Below, one piece after another: positions 1 to 9,513 of a DNA stretch of 64,000 bases (positions within the stretch are counted from its first letter, which is position 1; each line of letters starts with the position of its first letter). The position numbers were made by a program, and so were the translations under genes. The DNA is from JBFJKD01 sp038106145. Lineage in GTDB: Bacteria; Pseudomonadota; Gammaproteobacteria; Pseudomonadales; Porticoccaceae. Where the stretch lies: contig JAYODD010000004.1 in the NCBI GenBank assembly GCA_038106145.1, positions 124,001 to 188,000 on the forward strand, in the 5' to 3' direction. The notes beneath the pieces were generated by a model that did not search any database, was not told the DNA's origin, and saw nothing but the letters and a program-made list of their open reading frames with translations.

Positions 1-1409
1 GTATAAAGCTTTTGCTCGGCAAGCGGCAAGCGATTGAGTGAAAATTCAATGGGAAATAGCGCGGCGGATAAATGTCGGCCCTGATCTTCACATAAATCCT
101 TACCGGTATAGCTTTCCGCGAATAGTCCGTCATTCATCAGCGCCGGAACAAGACTGGCAATAGATTGGTTGAGTGGCGATCGTCCCGTGTAGCCAAACAT
201 TTTCTGTGCGGCGGGATTGATGGATTTTATGAAGCCCTTTTCATCAAGAGTTAAAATACCATCGCCGGTGTTTTCCACCACTGTAGCCATCAACGCTTCC
301 TGACGCACCAGCCTCAGGCGTTGTCGAAAAAGCCGCAACGCCTGCTGATCGATCCGCGCGAGCTGTATGAGTACGAAACTGAGCCAGGGAAAAATCAGCA
401 GTGGCGACGTATCCAGTATCAATCTGCGAAGCAATAGTTGTTGCCCTACCAGCAACCAGCCCACCGTCACCGCCAGGGCGATCACCACGCCGGTGCGCCA
501 GGAGATTTTTATTGACAAAAACATAATGCACAGCTGCATCAACGCGACAAGCAATACAACAACCGGTTTGTCGATATCCCTTAATTTTCCAGCGATCAAC
601 GTTTGATATGCCAATGCCTGCACCACAGGTCCTGGCAGGGATCGGTACACTGGCACCGGAATTTGGTCGCTCAGCTCAAGAGCCGTAGCGCCGACAATGA
701 CGTGTTTATCGGTAAACAAATCATGCGGGTAATTTCCCGCATAAACGTCCGCGTAGGAAATATGGTTTAAAGAACTGGGGTCGATACTGAAATCTATCCG
801 TAGCCTGTCGGTGTCGTAAATATTACCGCCGTGCAGCAACGCCGGGGCGGTGTAGAGATCGACATCGGCAAAGCGGCTGAACAGCGTCATACGCCGCACC
901 AGGCCATCCTGATCGGGTTTCAAATTAACCGAAACGGGCGTCACTCGATCGGCAAACAGGGGGAGTGGTTGAACGAGCGATAATTTGCGATTGTCCTGAC
1001 TGCTGGTGTACTGCAAAAATGTCGGCAACAGGATCTGTCCTGAATCAAATGTCCCCAAAGCGCGGGCAAATTCAGCATCTTCGCTCGCCTCGCTGGGCGC
1101 ACTAAAATCCACGTCAAAAAAGATTTTGTTGACACCTGATGCGCGTAATCGCTCCAGCACCCGCGCGTGATAACTGCGGGGCCAGGGCCATAATTTAAGT
1201 TTATTGATACTGTANNNNNNNNNNATTTCCACCAGGACCAGGTCGGCGTTCACAGCGTGCCGGGATAATTTGAAATTGAACGCCGTAATAGCATTGTCGA
1301 AGTTCTGTAACGCACCGGATAAATACAGCGCCAGCGTTAACGCAAAACTCGAAAGCGCCGCCCACCAATTTTTGGTAAACACTGCTTTATGAAATGATCT
1401 GTCACCCAA
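1..1409 (-). CDS. CHASE2-PAS membrane sensor protein (truncated by window start)
   Basis: The reading frame runs from a TTG at 1409 (GGAG lies 6 bases upstream) off the left edge. It has an N-terminal membrane segment and then a CHASE2 extracellular sensor: a W-P-W-P-R-S segment, the strand KIFFDVDF, and the stretch DKHVIVGATA before the closing helices. Three closely spaced membrane helices follow, then a PAS domain (GDGILTLDEKG, INPAAQKMFGYTG). The output domain lies outside the window, so it could be a histidine kinase, a diguanylate cyclase or an adenylate cyclase. Ten Ns interrupt the frame at 1215-1224; the flanks stay in frame. It follows a fecR-like gene by 29 bases on the same strand, and FecR plus CHASE2 proteins are a recurrent pair in Proteobacteria. 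I read the domains from the translation; the start is plausible but not certain. Confidence 0.75.
   Translation of the reverse strand, partial: MGDRSFHKAVFTKNWWAALSSFALTLALYLSGALQNFDNAITAFNFKLSRHAVNADLVLVEXXXXYSINKLKLWPWPRSYHARVLERLRASGVNKIFFDVDFSAPSEASEDAEFARALGTFDSGQILLPTFLQYTSSQDNRKLSLVQPLPLFADRVTPVSVNLKPDQDGLVRRMTLFSRFADVDLYTAPALLHGGNIYDTDRLRIDFSIDPSSLNHISYADVYAGNYPHDLFTDKHVIVGATALELSDQIPVPVYRSLPGPVVQALAYQTLIAGKLRDIDKPVVVLLVALMQLCIMFLSIKISWRTGVVIALAVTVGWLLVGQQLLLRRLILDTSPLLIFPWLSFVLIQLARIDQQALRLFRQRLRLVRQEALMATVVENTGDGILTLDEKGFIKSINPAAQKMFGYTGRSPLNQSIASLVPALMNDGLFAESYTGKDLCEDQGRHLSAALFPIEFSLNRLPLAEQKLY
1215..1224. other. Run of 10 Ns (assembly gap)
   Basis: Ten unknown bases inside the CHASE2 region of the first gene. 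Flanking codons stay in frame if the gap really is ten bases. Confidence 0.95.
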
Positions 1410-1438
1410 GCGTTACTCCACCGCGCCCTGCCAGATAG

Positions 1439-2311
1439 CTACTTGTTTTGGCCGGGAGCGCATCCAGAATTTCCGGGGGCGGAACTATCGCAGCCTGCGG
1501 GAGGATCCTCTACAGGAGGATCCTCTATTACCGGTGGATCTTCAATGATCACTGGATCGTCAACCGGAGGGGGAACAATAACAACTTCCTCCGGGATTAA
1601 TTCCGGCGCCTCGGGTACTTCCACAACAGCCTCAACCGCGGCGTCCACTACCGACGTGACTGCTGCGGCTGGCGATGGTGTGGTTACCGCCCCTGCTCCG
1701 CCATCACCGTCTCCTTCAGCGGCATCCACCGCGGGATCAATTACCGTAATACTCTTTGCCCCCGCCGCAATCAACGCCAGTTGCCCGGTTTTGAGCAGCA
1801 CCTGATCGGCAACGCCCACGGCGGACACCTCGAGCAAGCCCTCCACAAGATTAACCACTGCCCGGTTTTCGGTGACCTGCACTGAAAAAGTGGTCCCTTT
1901 CACCACCGAAACCAGATACGGTGTTTCCACCTGCACAGTGCGGGACTGAGTACTTTCAATTTTAAACAACACATTGCCCAGGGTTTGCACAATCCGCGTC
2001 AACAACCCCGCCGGTTGCGTTTCAGCGGCAGCAAACTCCAGCAACGAATTTGGCCCCACCCGGGTACTGTCATTGCGATGTTTAAGTAACGCGTGGGAAC
2101 GCTCTGCGGTTTTCAGATGAAAGGGCGCCGTGAGCATTACACCGCTGTTAACCCCATTCCATTTTGCCATACCGGCAGTTTTGTACGACACCTCACCACT
2201 CAATTCCACCAACTGCCACTGATTGTCGGCGCCTGTATTTTCCGCAACGGCCGAATGGACACCAGCCACCAGACCCAGAAAGCCCACAACCCATAGTAAT
2301 TTCTTCAGCAT
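1439..2311 (-). CDS. FecR domain-containing secreted protein
   Basis: 290 residues. Residues 1-23 form a signal peptide ending AVA. A FecR domain covers about residues 40-160, with the usual pattern of a threshold-like beta fold (VGPNSLLEF, SVVKGTTFSVQV). The C-terminal 90 residues are an Ala/Val- then Pro/Asp/Glu-rich tail with repeated EDPP units, ending in a short segment with two Cys. This type is not the classical iron-siderophore anti-sigma factor, because it has no N-terminal cytoplasmic anti-sigma region; it is the exported FecR form often found beside CHASE2 sensors. The start has a good AGGAG site 7 bases upstream. It probably forms an operon with the CHASE2 gene. Function is inferred to be periplasmic signal sensing or ligand binding. 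Confidence 0.8.
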   Translation of the reverse strand: MLKKLLWVVGFLGLVAGVHSAVAENTGADNQWQLVELSGEVSYKTAGMAKWNGVNSGVMLTAPFHLKTAERSHALLKHRNDSTRVGPNSLLEFAAAETQPAGLLTRIVQTLGNVLFKIESTQSRTVQVETPYLVSVVKGTTFSVQVTENRAVVNLVEGLLEVSAVGVADQVLLKTGQLALIAAGAKSITVIDPAVDAAEGDGDGGAGAVTTPSPAAAVTSVVDAAVEAVVEVPEAPELIPEEVVIVPPPVDDPVIIEDPPVIEDPPVEDPPAGCDSSAPGNSGCAPGQNK

Positions 2312-2356
2312 AATTTGCTCCTTTGGATTGGTAGCCAGGCTCGGCGCTCACCAGTA

Positions 2357-2385
2357 AATTTGACGACGCTTTCCCAATTGGTCAA
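2357..2385 (-). promoter_or_regulatory. Candidate sigma70 promoter for the fecR-CHASE2 unit
   Basis: On the minus strand, TTGACC (2380-2385) and CAAATT (2357-2362) are separated by 17 bases, about 45 bases before the fecR start. The -35 is good and the -10 is weak. Confidence 0.35.
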
Positions 2386-2398
2386 GGATATGTAACTA

Positions 2399-2427
2399 TT
2401 GCTACAATTAGCCGAGCATTCTAAATA
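2399..2427 (+). promoter_or_regulatory. Candidate sigma70 promoter for the ShlB-type gene
   Basis: TTGCTA (2399-2404) and TAAATA (2422-2427) with 17-base spacing, 28 bases before the ATG at 2456. It lies in an AT-rich divergent intergenic region. Confidence 0.4.
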
Positions 2428-2455
2428 ATATGAACCGTCCCATAGTACCCAACTA

Positions 2456-4127
2456 ATGCCATTGAAACCAATATTTTTCGCCCTCACTGGCCTGACCTGG
2501 TTAACCCTGGATAGCGCCGCCACGCTTGCGCTGGAAATTGATACTGCGCTGGACAATACGCAAATTGAAAAACGCTTTGCGTCATCAATTGATGACGACG
2601 TTGAAGTAACTCAGACGGCAACATCGACTACCACCTCCGATACAAAAAACATACGTTTAGCCGGCGTGGCCATGCGCGGGCTTAGCCTGTTCGACCCCAT
2701 AGAGTTTCTGCCATTGTATGAACGTCACCTCGGACACGCTATCGATATTGACGTGCTGCGTGCGCTCGCCGAACAGGTCACAGCCTATTATCGCCAACGG
2801 GGTTACACTGCGGCTCGCGCCGTATTACCGGCGCAGAAAATTCGCGACGGTATCGTATTTATCGATGTCATTGAGGGCGTTGTCAGTCGGGTGCGGGTAA
2901 CCGGGGACGTACGCGGCGACCTGAATTATCTCGAATCTTTTCTCAGCGCTATCGCGCTGGAGCAACCGGTGGACAGCAACGCGCTGGAAACCGCCAGGTT
3001 NNNNNNNNNNGTTATTACTCAATGATCTGCCGGGCATCTCGGCATCTACCCGCATACAACCTATCGAAGGCTCCACCGATAAGTTCGAACTGGTGGTGGA
3101 GGTGCGCCAAACACGCTGGCAAGGCGACCTGGAATTCGACAACCGGGGCAGCAAAATTCTTGGCGAAAATCAGGGGCTCGCAACCCTCACCAGTTATTCC
3201 GGATTGGGGCTATTTGAAAGTATCAAACTAAAAACTCTGCACACCATCAACGATAATGAACTGAGCTATTACGCGCTCAATACCAGTTGGCCAATCGGTG
3301 CCCGGGGACTCAGGCTCGATCTCGACAGCTCCTATACCGAAGCGGAACCCGGCGCATTTCTGTCGCCATTGAATATCGAGGTGCGCAACCACAATAACAG
3401 CGCAACCCTTGCCTATCCGCTGCTACGTACCAACGAGCAATCTTTGTACGTCGATGGAAAACTTGATTATTATCTCTCCAAAGCCGAAGTAGGAGGCAGC
3501 CAGCTAACCCATGATGAGCTATACAGCCTAGTCGTGGGACTCGATTACGTACTTGTGGACCAGGGCAACACCTATAGCCGTTACAGCCTGGATATTACCC
3601 AGGGCCTGTCTGGCCTAAATAAAACCTTGTTAAACACCGCGGACGGCGAAGTCTCCATCGGCCATGAAAAATTCACCGTTCTGGAACTCGCGGCCAGTCA
3701 TCGCAAAACGTTGACCGCCAAGTGGTCGCTGTTATTGAAACTAAATGCTCAGTATGCTTCCCGCAGCCTGCCACCATCGCAACGATTTGCGTTTGGGGGC
3801 AAAACCATGGGGGGCGCCTACGATCCTGCGGAATTGATTGGCGACCATGGCATTGCGGGGCGCGCCGAAGTGAAATATCAGCTCGAACAGGTATTGCTGC
3901 CGGGCACCAAGGCCTGGCTGTATAGCTATTACGATATCGGCCGACTGTGGAACATCGCCACCCACGAAAACGACTCGGCGGCATCTGGCGGACTTGGCAT
4001 TAGCGCTGCGGCAAAACATATTAGCGGCTCATTGGAAATCGCTCAGCCATTCACCCGTTCGGTCTTTCAGGAAGGACATCACGGCGATCGCACAAGAATT
4101 TTTGCCTCGATAAAATTTCGTTTTTAG
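2456..4127 (+). CDS. ShlB/FhaC/HecB-type two-partner secretion transporter (TpsB, Omp85 family)
   Basis: Outer-membrane protein that would translocate or activate a large exoprotein. The signal peptide spans roughly residues 1-26. A POTRA domain of ShlB type follows (EFLPLYERHLGHAIDIDVL, then YYRQRGYTAARAVLPAQ). The rest is a beta-barrel that ends with the C-terminal aromatic pattern IKFRF. The barrel contains FAFGGKTMGGAYDPAEL, the counterpart of the conserved TpsB loop motif. A 10-N gap at 3001-3010 breaks the frame: upstream is frame 1 of the gene and downstream is shifted by one base. A real gap of 9 or 12 bases would restore the expected continuous protein through LLLNDLPG, so I treat this as one intact gene. 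No cognate TpsA exoprotein is visible on its right. Confidence 0.82.
3001..3010. other. Run of 10 Ns (assembly gap, size wrong)
   Basis: The family alignment expects a few residues between the Ala-Arg before the gap and the Leu-rich LLLNDLPG after it. That needs a multiple of three bases, so ten cannot be the true length. Confidence 0.9.
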
Positions 4128-4397
4128 CCGGTGATGTCGCCGCCGCCTGTGTGCGCAGTGGGCGCCTCCGGCCAGCCGCCCCACCACTTACCAGGATTAC
4201 GAGCGTGAATATAAACAACGCTAATCCCGCCCAACGTCAACGGCGAAGTGCATTCAAAGATCGCCCCGCGAGAATAACAAGGATTACCAAAAATGGCCGT
4301 TCGATGCCCTCAATCCCGTGACATTGATAATCGCAATATCTAGTGCACCCGCGTACCCGGCGCCACATACAAGTGGCGTCGAGCACCCTGCTGCTGT

Positions 4398-4814
4398 TCA
4401 AAAACGATCATTATTGTTCTTACACAGATTGTTAATTTTATGTTTGCGTAACATTTTCAGTAACAGATTACGCATTGAGCGCAGTAGGGGATAGAGATAA
4501 CGGGATACTCGCGACGAGCGGAATATCCAGTAATTAATCCGATTAAATAGTCCCGAACGGGAACTTATTAATGCCAGTGCCGCGATCGCATCCGCGCCGT
4601 AGTAAAGTTGCTCGCCGAGTTTTAGCACCATGCCCTGGTCGATATCCAAGCCGGCGGCGGTTACCTGCGCCAGCAACTCACTGGGTGTGCGGGCGTCAAC
4701 TAACAGCAGGCCCCCGGTCGCCGCATTCACCCGCACTCGACGACAGTAAAAATCACACAGGGGGCACTCCTTGTCATAGAGTAATACCGCGACGCCTGGA
4801 GGAGAGCTTGTCAC
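4398..4814 (-). CDS. DCC family thiol-disulfide oxidoreductase-like protein (DUF393)
   Basis: 138 residues from the GTG at 4814. It carries the family hallmark near the N-terminus, YDKECPLCDFY, which is the DxxCxxC thioredoxin-like active site. The partner segment follows (DARTP, then GADAIAALAL). The basic, Leu-rich C-terminus (NLLLKMLRKHK) is usual for the family. The GTG start overlaps the TGA stop of msrA by four bases (GTGA), indicating translational coupling. An upstream in-frame start inside msrA is possible but less likely. Electron-transfer partners are unknown; pairing with a methionine sulfoxide reductase makes a redox role plausible. Confidence 0.8.
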   Translation of the reverse strand: MTSSPPGVAVLLYDKECPLCDFYCRRVRVNAATGGLLLVDARTPSELLAQVTAAGLDIDQGMVLKLGEQLYYGADAIAALALISSRSGLFNRINYWIFRSSRVSRYLYPLLRSMRNLLLKMLRKHKINNLCKNNNDRF

Positions 4815-5446
4815 TTGACCACCGCGGCGGAACACTGCACGCCGGTACCCCCCAACCCGCAGTAGCCATAGGGGTTTTTGGCCAGATATTGCTGATGATA
4901 ATCTTCAGCGTAGTAAAATGTTGGCGCATCGCGAATTTCCGTGGTTATCTGCCCAAAACCCGCTCGGGTCAGTTCCTTCTGGTACGCATCCCGCGCCGCC
5001 TGGGCTGCCTGCAACTGCGCGGCATCGTAACAATAAATCGCCGAGCGGTACTGGGTGCCGCGATCGCCCCCCTGGCGCATACCCTGCGTTGGATCATGGG
5101 ATTCCCAGAACAGTGTCAGCAACTCATCGTAGGTGATTTGCAGGGGGTCAAACACCACCAGTACCACTTCCGTGTGGCCGGTAAGACCGCTGCACACCTC
5201 CTCGTAAGTGGGATTGGGCGTATAGCCGCCAGCGTAACCTGCGGCGGTGGTGTACACGCCCGATTGTTGCCAAAAACGGCGCTCGGCGCCCCAGAAGCAA
5301 CCCAGGCCAAAGACCGCGCGGTGCAGATGTTCCGCGAATGGCCCGTGCAGCGAATTGCCATTGACAAAATGCTGTTCCGGCACCGGCATACTGGTGGACC
5401 GGCCAGGCAAAGCATGCTCCGCCGCCACCATCGTCGCTAGACCCAT
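4811..5446 (-). CDS. msrA: Peptide methionine (S)-S-oxide reductase MsrA
   Basis: 211 residues. It reduces the S-epimer of methionine sulfoxide in proteins. The catalytic motif GCFWGAE is present with the nucleophilic Cys. The family signatures AGYAGG, NPTYEEVCSGLTGHTEVV and FWESHDPTQ follow, and resolving Cys occur near the C-terminus (YCGLGG, VQCS). Residues 1-45 form the extension seen in the long proteobacterial MsrA. The ATG has AAGGAG 8 bases upstream. It is the first gene of a two-gene unit with the DCC protein; msrB lies far away at 60 kb. Confidence 0.95.
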   Translation of the reverse strand: MGLATMVAAEHALPGRSTSMPVPEQHFVNGNSLHGPFAEHLHRAVFGLGCFWGAERRFWQQSGVYTTAAGYAGGYTPNPTYEEVCSGLTGHTEVVLVVFDPLQITYDELLTLFWESHDPTQGMRQGGDRGTQYRSAIYCYDAAQLQAAQAARDAYQKELTRAGFGQITTEIRDAPTFYYAEDYHQQYLAKNPYGYCGLGGTGVQCSAAVVK

Positions 5447-5636
5447 AAGCAGACTCCTTGTGTTTAAGCAACCGACGCTACGCCCTAATCTGGCAATAAC
5501 AGTATAAACCCTGATGGGCTTTCCGACACCTCACCCCCGGTCCACGGTGCATATAATGCGGTTCGGGAATTGCATCGACCCATGCGAGTTCGTATAGTGC
5601 TGATCGTTCATATCCGCAAGCCCACAAGGATATTTA

Positions 5637-6431
5637 ATGCGCACACCAACCTTTTATATACCACACGGTGGTGGCCCCTGCTTTTTTATGGACTGGGAGC
5701 CGGCGGACACCTGGCACCGGACAGCGCACTGGCTGCGTCACTTGCACCAATCGTGGCCCGCGAGTCCCGAGGCCATCGTGGTGATTTCCGCGCACTGGGA
5801 AACAGACCAGGTCACCGTAAACAGTGGCGCGGCGCCCCCGTTGTTGTTCGATTACTATGGTTTTCCACCCCACACCTACGAGTTAACCTGGCCCGCTCCG
5901 GGAAGTCCCGTGCTGGCAAGGCGTATTCTCGAACTGCTGCGCGCCGCGCACATCCCCTGCGTAGAGGACAGTCAAAGGGGGTTCGATCACGGTGTGTTTG
6001 TGCCGTTTAAACTGATTAATCCCGCTGCGAATATTCCAACCGTGCAAGTGTCTCTGTGCGCTGATCTCGATCCCGCCCGGCACATTGCCATCGGCGCTGC
6101 CCTGCAAACGCTCCGCGATGAAAACGTAGTCATTATCGGTAGCGGACAAAGCTACCACAATATGGCTGATTTCAAGAGTGGCAACCCCTGTATTCGCCAG
6201 TCCGACACCTTCGATGCCTGGCTTACCGAGGCCTGTTTACTGCCGCCTGCCGAGCGCAATCATCAACTGCGTCACTGGCGCGCTGCCCCCCTGGCCGCCC
6301 ACGCCCACCCCCGCGAAGAACATTTGTTGCCATTGATGGTAATCGCGGGTGCCGCGGGCGACGATGCTGGAAAACATATTTTCAGAGATCGGGTGATGGG
6401 CGCGACGGTTTCTGGGTTTCGGTTCGGATGA
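5637..6431 (+). CDS. DODA/YgiD-type extradiol ring-cleavage dioxygenase (LigB superfamily)
   Basis: 264 residues. It resembles the 4,5-DOPA dioxygenase (YgiD) family, which cleaves catechol-type rings. Expected metal ligands are visible: His10 in IPHGGGP, His in ISAHWE, the FDHGVFVP motif and a His late in the protein (AHAHPREEHLLPL). GSGQSYHNM matches the family GSGN/S-HN motif. There is no linked aromatic pathway, so the physiological substrate is not known; E. coli YgiD also lacks a known pathway. It is a single gene flanked by divergent and convergent neighbours. The start is the ATG that aligns with the short N-terminus of the family. Confidence 0.87.
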   Translation: MRTPTFYIPHGGGPCFFMDWEPADTWHRTAHWLRHLHQSWPASPEAIVVISAHWETDQVTVNSGAAPPLLFDYYGFPPHTYELTWPAPGSPVLARRILELLRAAHIPCVEDSQRGFDHGVFVPFKLINPAANIPTVQVSLCADLDPARHIAIGAALQTLRDENVVIIGSGQSYHNMADFKSGNPCIRQSDTFDAWLTEACLLPPAERNHQLRHWRAAPLAAHAHPREEHLLPLMVIAGAAGDDAGKHIFRDRVMGATVSGFRFG

Positions 6432-6511
6432 AAACTCAACGCCCCGGAGTCACCACTACCCGCTCGCAAAATAGCTAAAATTTCCGTCGCCACGACCCCG
6501 GACAGCGGAAT

Positions 6512-8512
6512 TCAGGGACGAAAGTCCTGTATTGCGCGCCGTAGCCTGGACATATGCGAGCGCGTGTCGCCGTAGCGCTGGACCTCGAAATATCGGCCAA
6601 CCCGGGTCACCGCCTGCGCCCAGTCCGGACGTTCCCGGGCAATCCTCGCGGTGTAGGTGCGCGGCCCTTCCCCGGCCTGCCGCGGTAGCCCCTGGCGCGC
6701 CAGTTTGCGGCAAAACAGCAGAAATAACTCGTCCAGTTCGTCACGGCGACGACGGCGCGATGACCACAAATACACCAAGCCAAGGGGCGCCAGCGCCAAG
6801 GCTGCGCCAATCAACAGAAAGAGACCTACGCGCAATGGATTAATCTCACCCAAAATGTCGGTCAATACATCATTCTGTATATTTTGATAACCCAGTACAC
6901 GGGTCGCCCAGGCGTAGTCGAGGGCGTCGAGGCGCAGGCGCAGGCCATTGATCCAGCCAATATGCCGGTAGCGAGCCAGCGCAAACAGCTGATCCTCCAG
7001 AAAGTCCTCCTCGGCGCTAAATAATTCGGAAAAGCTTTGCTCGATACGTTGTGGAGCAACCGCCGCGGTGGGATCAATTTCCACCCACCCGCGACCGGGG
7101 AGCCATACTTCCGCCCAGGCATGGGCATCGTACTGGCGCACCGTCAGATAATTCTCCGTGGGGTGGCGCTCACCGCCCTGATAGCCCGCCACCACCCGCG
7201 CGGGGACACCCGCGGCGCGCATAAAAAACACAAAGCTATTCGCGAAGTGTTCGCAAAACCCGCGTTTGGTCTGAAATAAAAATTCATCGACTGTGTGCTC
7301 ACCTAATACCGGCGGTCGCAAGGTGTAGGTGAAGGACCGGTTGTACCAACTCAGTAAACGCTGGACTACTTCCTCCGCCGACGCCGCCTCCTGGCGCCAT
7401 TGCGCTGCCAACGCCAACGTTTCGGGGTTAAACCCCGCTGGCAAGGCGAGTTCCTGGGATCGTCGCCGTGGGGCAAGACCATCGGCTTCGTTGCGATACT
7501 GCAACCAGGAGCGCGCCCGATATCCCATTTTGGTGGTTACTGGCGTGCGGTGCACCAGTACATTATTGCTGGTCAGGGCGACATTCGTTGAATCGGGAAG
7601 CGCGCTGCCCAAGGCAAATAACCAGGACGCATGGGTGGGTTCGAGAATCACGTTGTACGCCAACGGGCTTCCCTGGCGCTGAATATTGCGATCCCAGAGC
7701 GCGCTCGGTTCCCCGTACCACTGGGAATCCCAGCTGTCGTAGCCCCAGGGGCCTGACTGGGTCCAGGTGCGCCCATCAAATTTGGACAACACTAGAGCGC
7801 GCCAATAAAGCTGCCGCTGGGGCGGAATGTCTCCCGCGAATCCCACGCGAAACGCCAGGGCCGACGATTGCCCCAGGCGCGCCAGATCACCGGGAGAGAT
7901 GCGATCGCTCATGCCGGTTACGCCGCCGTGCTTTTGCATGGGCACCGCCCATAGAGAGCCGAGACGCGGCATAACCATAAACAGCACAATCATCAGGGGA
8001 ACGGCCTGTAGAAGAGCAAGCCCGCCGATACGCAGGGGCTTGAACCAGCGCTGCTCCTCCTGCGACTGATTTAAACCAACCAGGGCGCTGGTGGTTACCG
8101 TCAGCGATATCAATATGAGCAGGGCGGTGCCGATAGTCTGGTAAAAAAGCGCCTGCGCGATCCCCGCAAAATACGCGAGATACAGGACAATCAGCGCGTC
8201 GCGTCGGTGGTGCATCTCCAGCAGTTTTAACACGAAACCACTCAGCAACAGGGCAACCATTGGCTCCAGTCCCAACAAGCTGCGGTATTCAACCAGTAGC
8301 CCCGCAGCACACAACAGTAGCAGCAGAAATTTCGCCCGTTTGCCGGGGTATCGCCAAACCCCGCGGTAGACCTGTACTTGCCAGATCACTGCAATGCCAG
8401 CGGCGGCACTGATCCACACCGGCAGGTGTTCGGCGTGCATGGCCACCACCACCACCACTGCGATCAGCAACCACAATAAACCGGTGCGGGGAATTTGCCA
8501 GGGCGGTAGCAT
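6512..8512 (-). CDS. tgpA: TgpA-type membrane transglutaminase-like protein
   Basis: About 666 residues from the ATG at 8512. An N-terminal block of five or six membrane helices (TgpA N domain) is followed by a periplasmic transglutaminase core with the Cys-His-Asp triad: Cys in KRGFCEHFANSF, His in YDAHAWAEVW and Asp in WVEIDPTA. One more membrane helix (GLFLLIGAALALAPLGLVYL) and a DUF4129-like cytoplasmic tail end the protein. The frame stays open upstream for 68 codons, but these overlap the DUF58 gene. The TGATG overlap with a GGAGG site decides the start. It is third in a moxR-DUF58-tgpA unit. Pseudomonas TgpA is reported to be essential; its substrate there is still unclear. Confidence 0.9.
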   Translation of the reverse strand: MLPPWQIPRTGLLWLLIAVVVVVAMHAEHLPVWISAAAGIAVIWQVQVYRGVWRYPGKRAKFLLLLLCAAGLLVEYRSLLGLEPMVALLLSGFVLKLLEMHHRRDALIVLYLAYFAGIAQALFYQTIGTALLILISLTVTTSALVGLNQSQEEQRWFKPLRIGGLALLQAVPLMIVLFMVMPRLGSLWAVPMQKHGGVTGMSDRISPGDLARLGQSSALAFRVGFAGDIPPQRQLYWRALVLSKFDGRTWTQSGPWGYDSWDSQWYGEPSALWDRNIQRQGSPLAYNVILEPTHASWLFALGSALPDSTNVALTSNNVLVHRTPVTTKMGYRARSWLQYRNEADGLAPRRRSQELALPAGFNPETLALAAQWRQEAASAEEVVQRLLSWYNRSFTYTLRPPVLGEHTVDEFLFQTKRGFCEHFANSFVFFMRAAGVPARVVAGYQGGERHPTENYLTVRQYDAHAWAEVWLPGRGWVEIDPTAAVAPQRIEQSFSELFSAEEDFLEDQLFALARYRHIGWINGLRLRLDALDYAWATRVLGYQNIQNDVLTDILGEINPLRVGLFLLIGAALALAPLGLVYLWSSRRRRRDELDELFLLFCRKLARQGLPRQAGEGPRTYTARIARERPDWAQAVTRVGRYFEVQRYGDTRSHMSRLRRAIQDFRP

Positions 8513-9501
8513 CAGTCCTCCCCTGCGTTTTCCTGGATGCCAAATAGCGCCAGCTCTCGGAGTAGTTGATCGCGGTGGGCCTTGCCCGTTGCTGGCGCAA
8601 TCTCGATCCCCGGCAGACGCAAGCCGTAGGGACTGGTGGTATGACTCAGGGTCAGTAGCCAGTCGCACAAACGGGACAGACGCCGCTCCTGATCTAATCC
8701 CGGAAACGCCTCCCAATCGAGCCAGATTTCATCGTCAACGGGATCCGCATAATGCTTACTCATCATGCCCTGTTCCCGCGCATAATGCTTCCAGGCCACG
8801 TGACGCAGGGATTCTCCCGCCTTATAACGCTGTAAACCGACAAAATCCTCGCTACCTTCCGCAACCAGTAACGGGCCGTCACCACGACCGCTCTGGGTTA
8901 CCAGGGGGGGTGACCCGGCCAGTGGTGCCGGGTAGACCAACGCCCTTTGATCGAGGTGCAAATGCGTCCAGACCCGCAGCAGACCAAAGGGGTACTGGCT
9001 TTCTACGGTCAATCTGCCGGGCCGCAACCAACCTCGGCGGACCGCAGGCACCGCCAGGCGTACCCGGGCCGTCTCGGTAGCTGGCAGCGCAACCACCACG
9101 GGCTCACCAACCCCGTAGCGCAACTGTATGCTGTCGCGGTAACGATTCCCACGCTGTTGCAGTTGTATTTCGAACTCCGCGCTTTGACCGGCGAACACCG
9201 GATGGCTACGCACCCCGGTTACCGCCACCCCGGACAAATTAAGAAAACTGTGGTGAATGGCCACCACAAACAGCGCGATCAGCAGAAACGCAAAACCAAA
9301 TACCACGTTATTTTCGTAATTGGTGGCCACCAGCCAGACCACCAGCACGACGCTGATAAAGAAAAGGCCCGCGCGGGAGGGAAAAATAAACAGCTTACGA
9401 CTATCGAGCTGAATGACTTTGGCGGGCGGCAGGCGTCGGTCAATCCAACGCTCGAAACGTTGTTGGAAATAGTTCTTTATGCCGCTGCCGAGTGGGATCA
9501 A
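8512..9501 (-). CDS. DUF58 domain-containing membrane protein
   Basis: 329 residues. Two membrane helices sit near residues 45-85 (IFPSRAGLFFISVVLVV, then VVFGFAFLLIALFVV). A long region carries the DUF58 signature EDFVGLQRYKAGESLRHVAW followed by KHYAREQGMMSKHY. DUF58 proteins form a recurrent trio with a MoxR ATPase and a TgpA transglutaminase, as here. They have a von Willebrand A-like fold and are thought to be assembly partners. The only early start is a TTG at 9501, 12 bases after the moxR stop, with no strong ribosome site, so the exact N-terminus is uncertain. Its stop overlaps the tgpA start by one base. Confidence 0.86.
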   Translation of the reverse strand: MIPLGSGIKNYFQQRFERWIDRRLPPAKVIQLDSRKLFIFPSRAGLFFISVVLVVWLVATNYENNVVFGFAFLLIALFVVAIHHSFLNLSGVAVTGVRSHPVFAGQSAEFEIQLQQRGNRYRDSIQLRYGVGEPVVVALPATETARVRLAVPAVRRGWLRPGRLTVESQYPFGLLRVWTHLHLDQRALVYPAPLAGSPPLVTQSGRGDGPLLVAEGSEDFVGLQRYKAGESLRHVAWKHYAREQGMMSKHYADPVDDEIWLDWEAFPGLDQERRLSRLCDWLLTLSHTTSPYGLRLPGIEIAPATGKAHRDQLLRELALFGIQENAGED

Positions 9502-9513
9502 CGTTGGTTGCCG

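Noticed and set aside
1443..1805. Ser/Gly/Thr-rich 120-residue frame on the plus strand
   Set aside because: Antisense of the repetitive Pro/Asp tail of the FecR protein; low complexity explains the open frame.
4571..5440. 289-residue open frame on the plus strand
   Set aside because: Shadow of msrA and the DCC gene, composed mostly of Arg, Pro and Ala with no family pattern.
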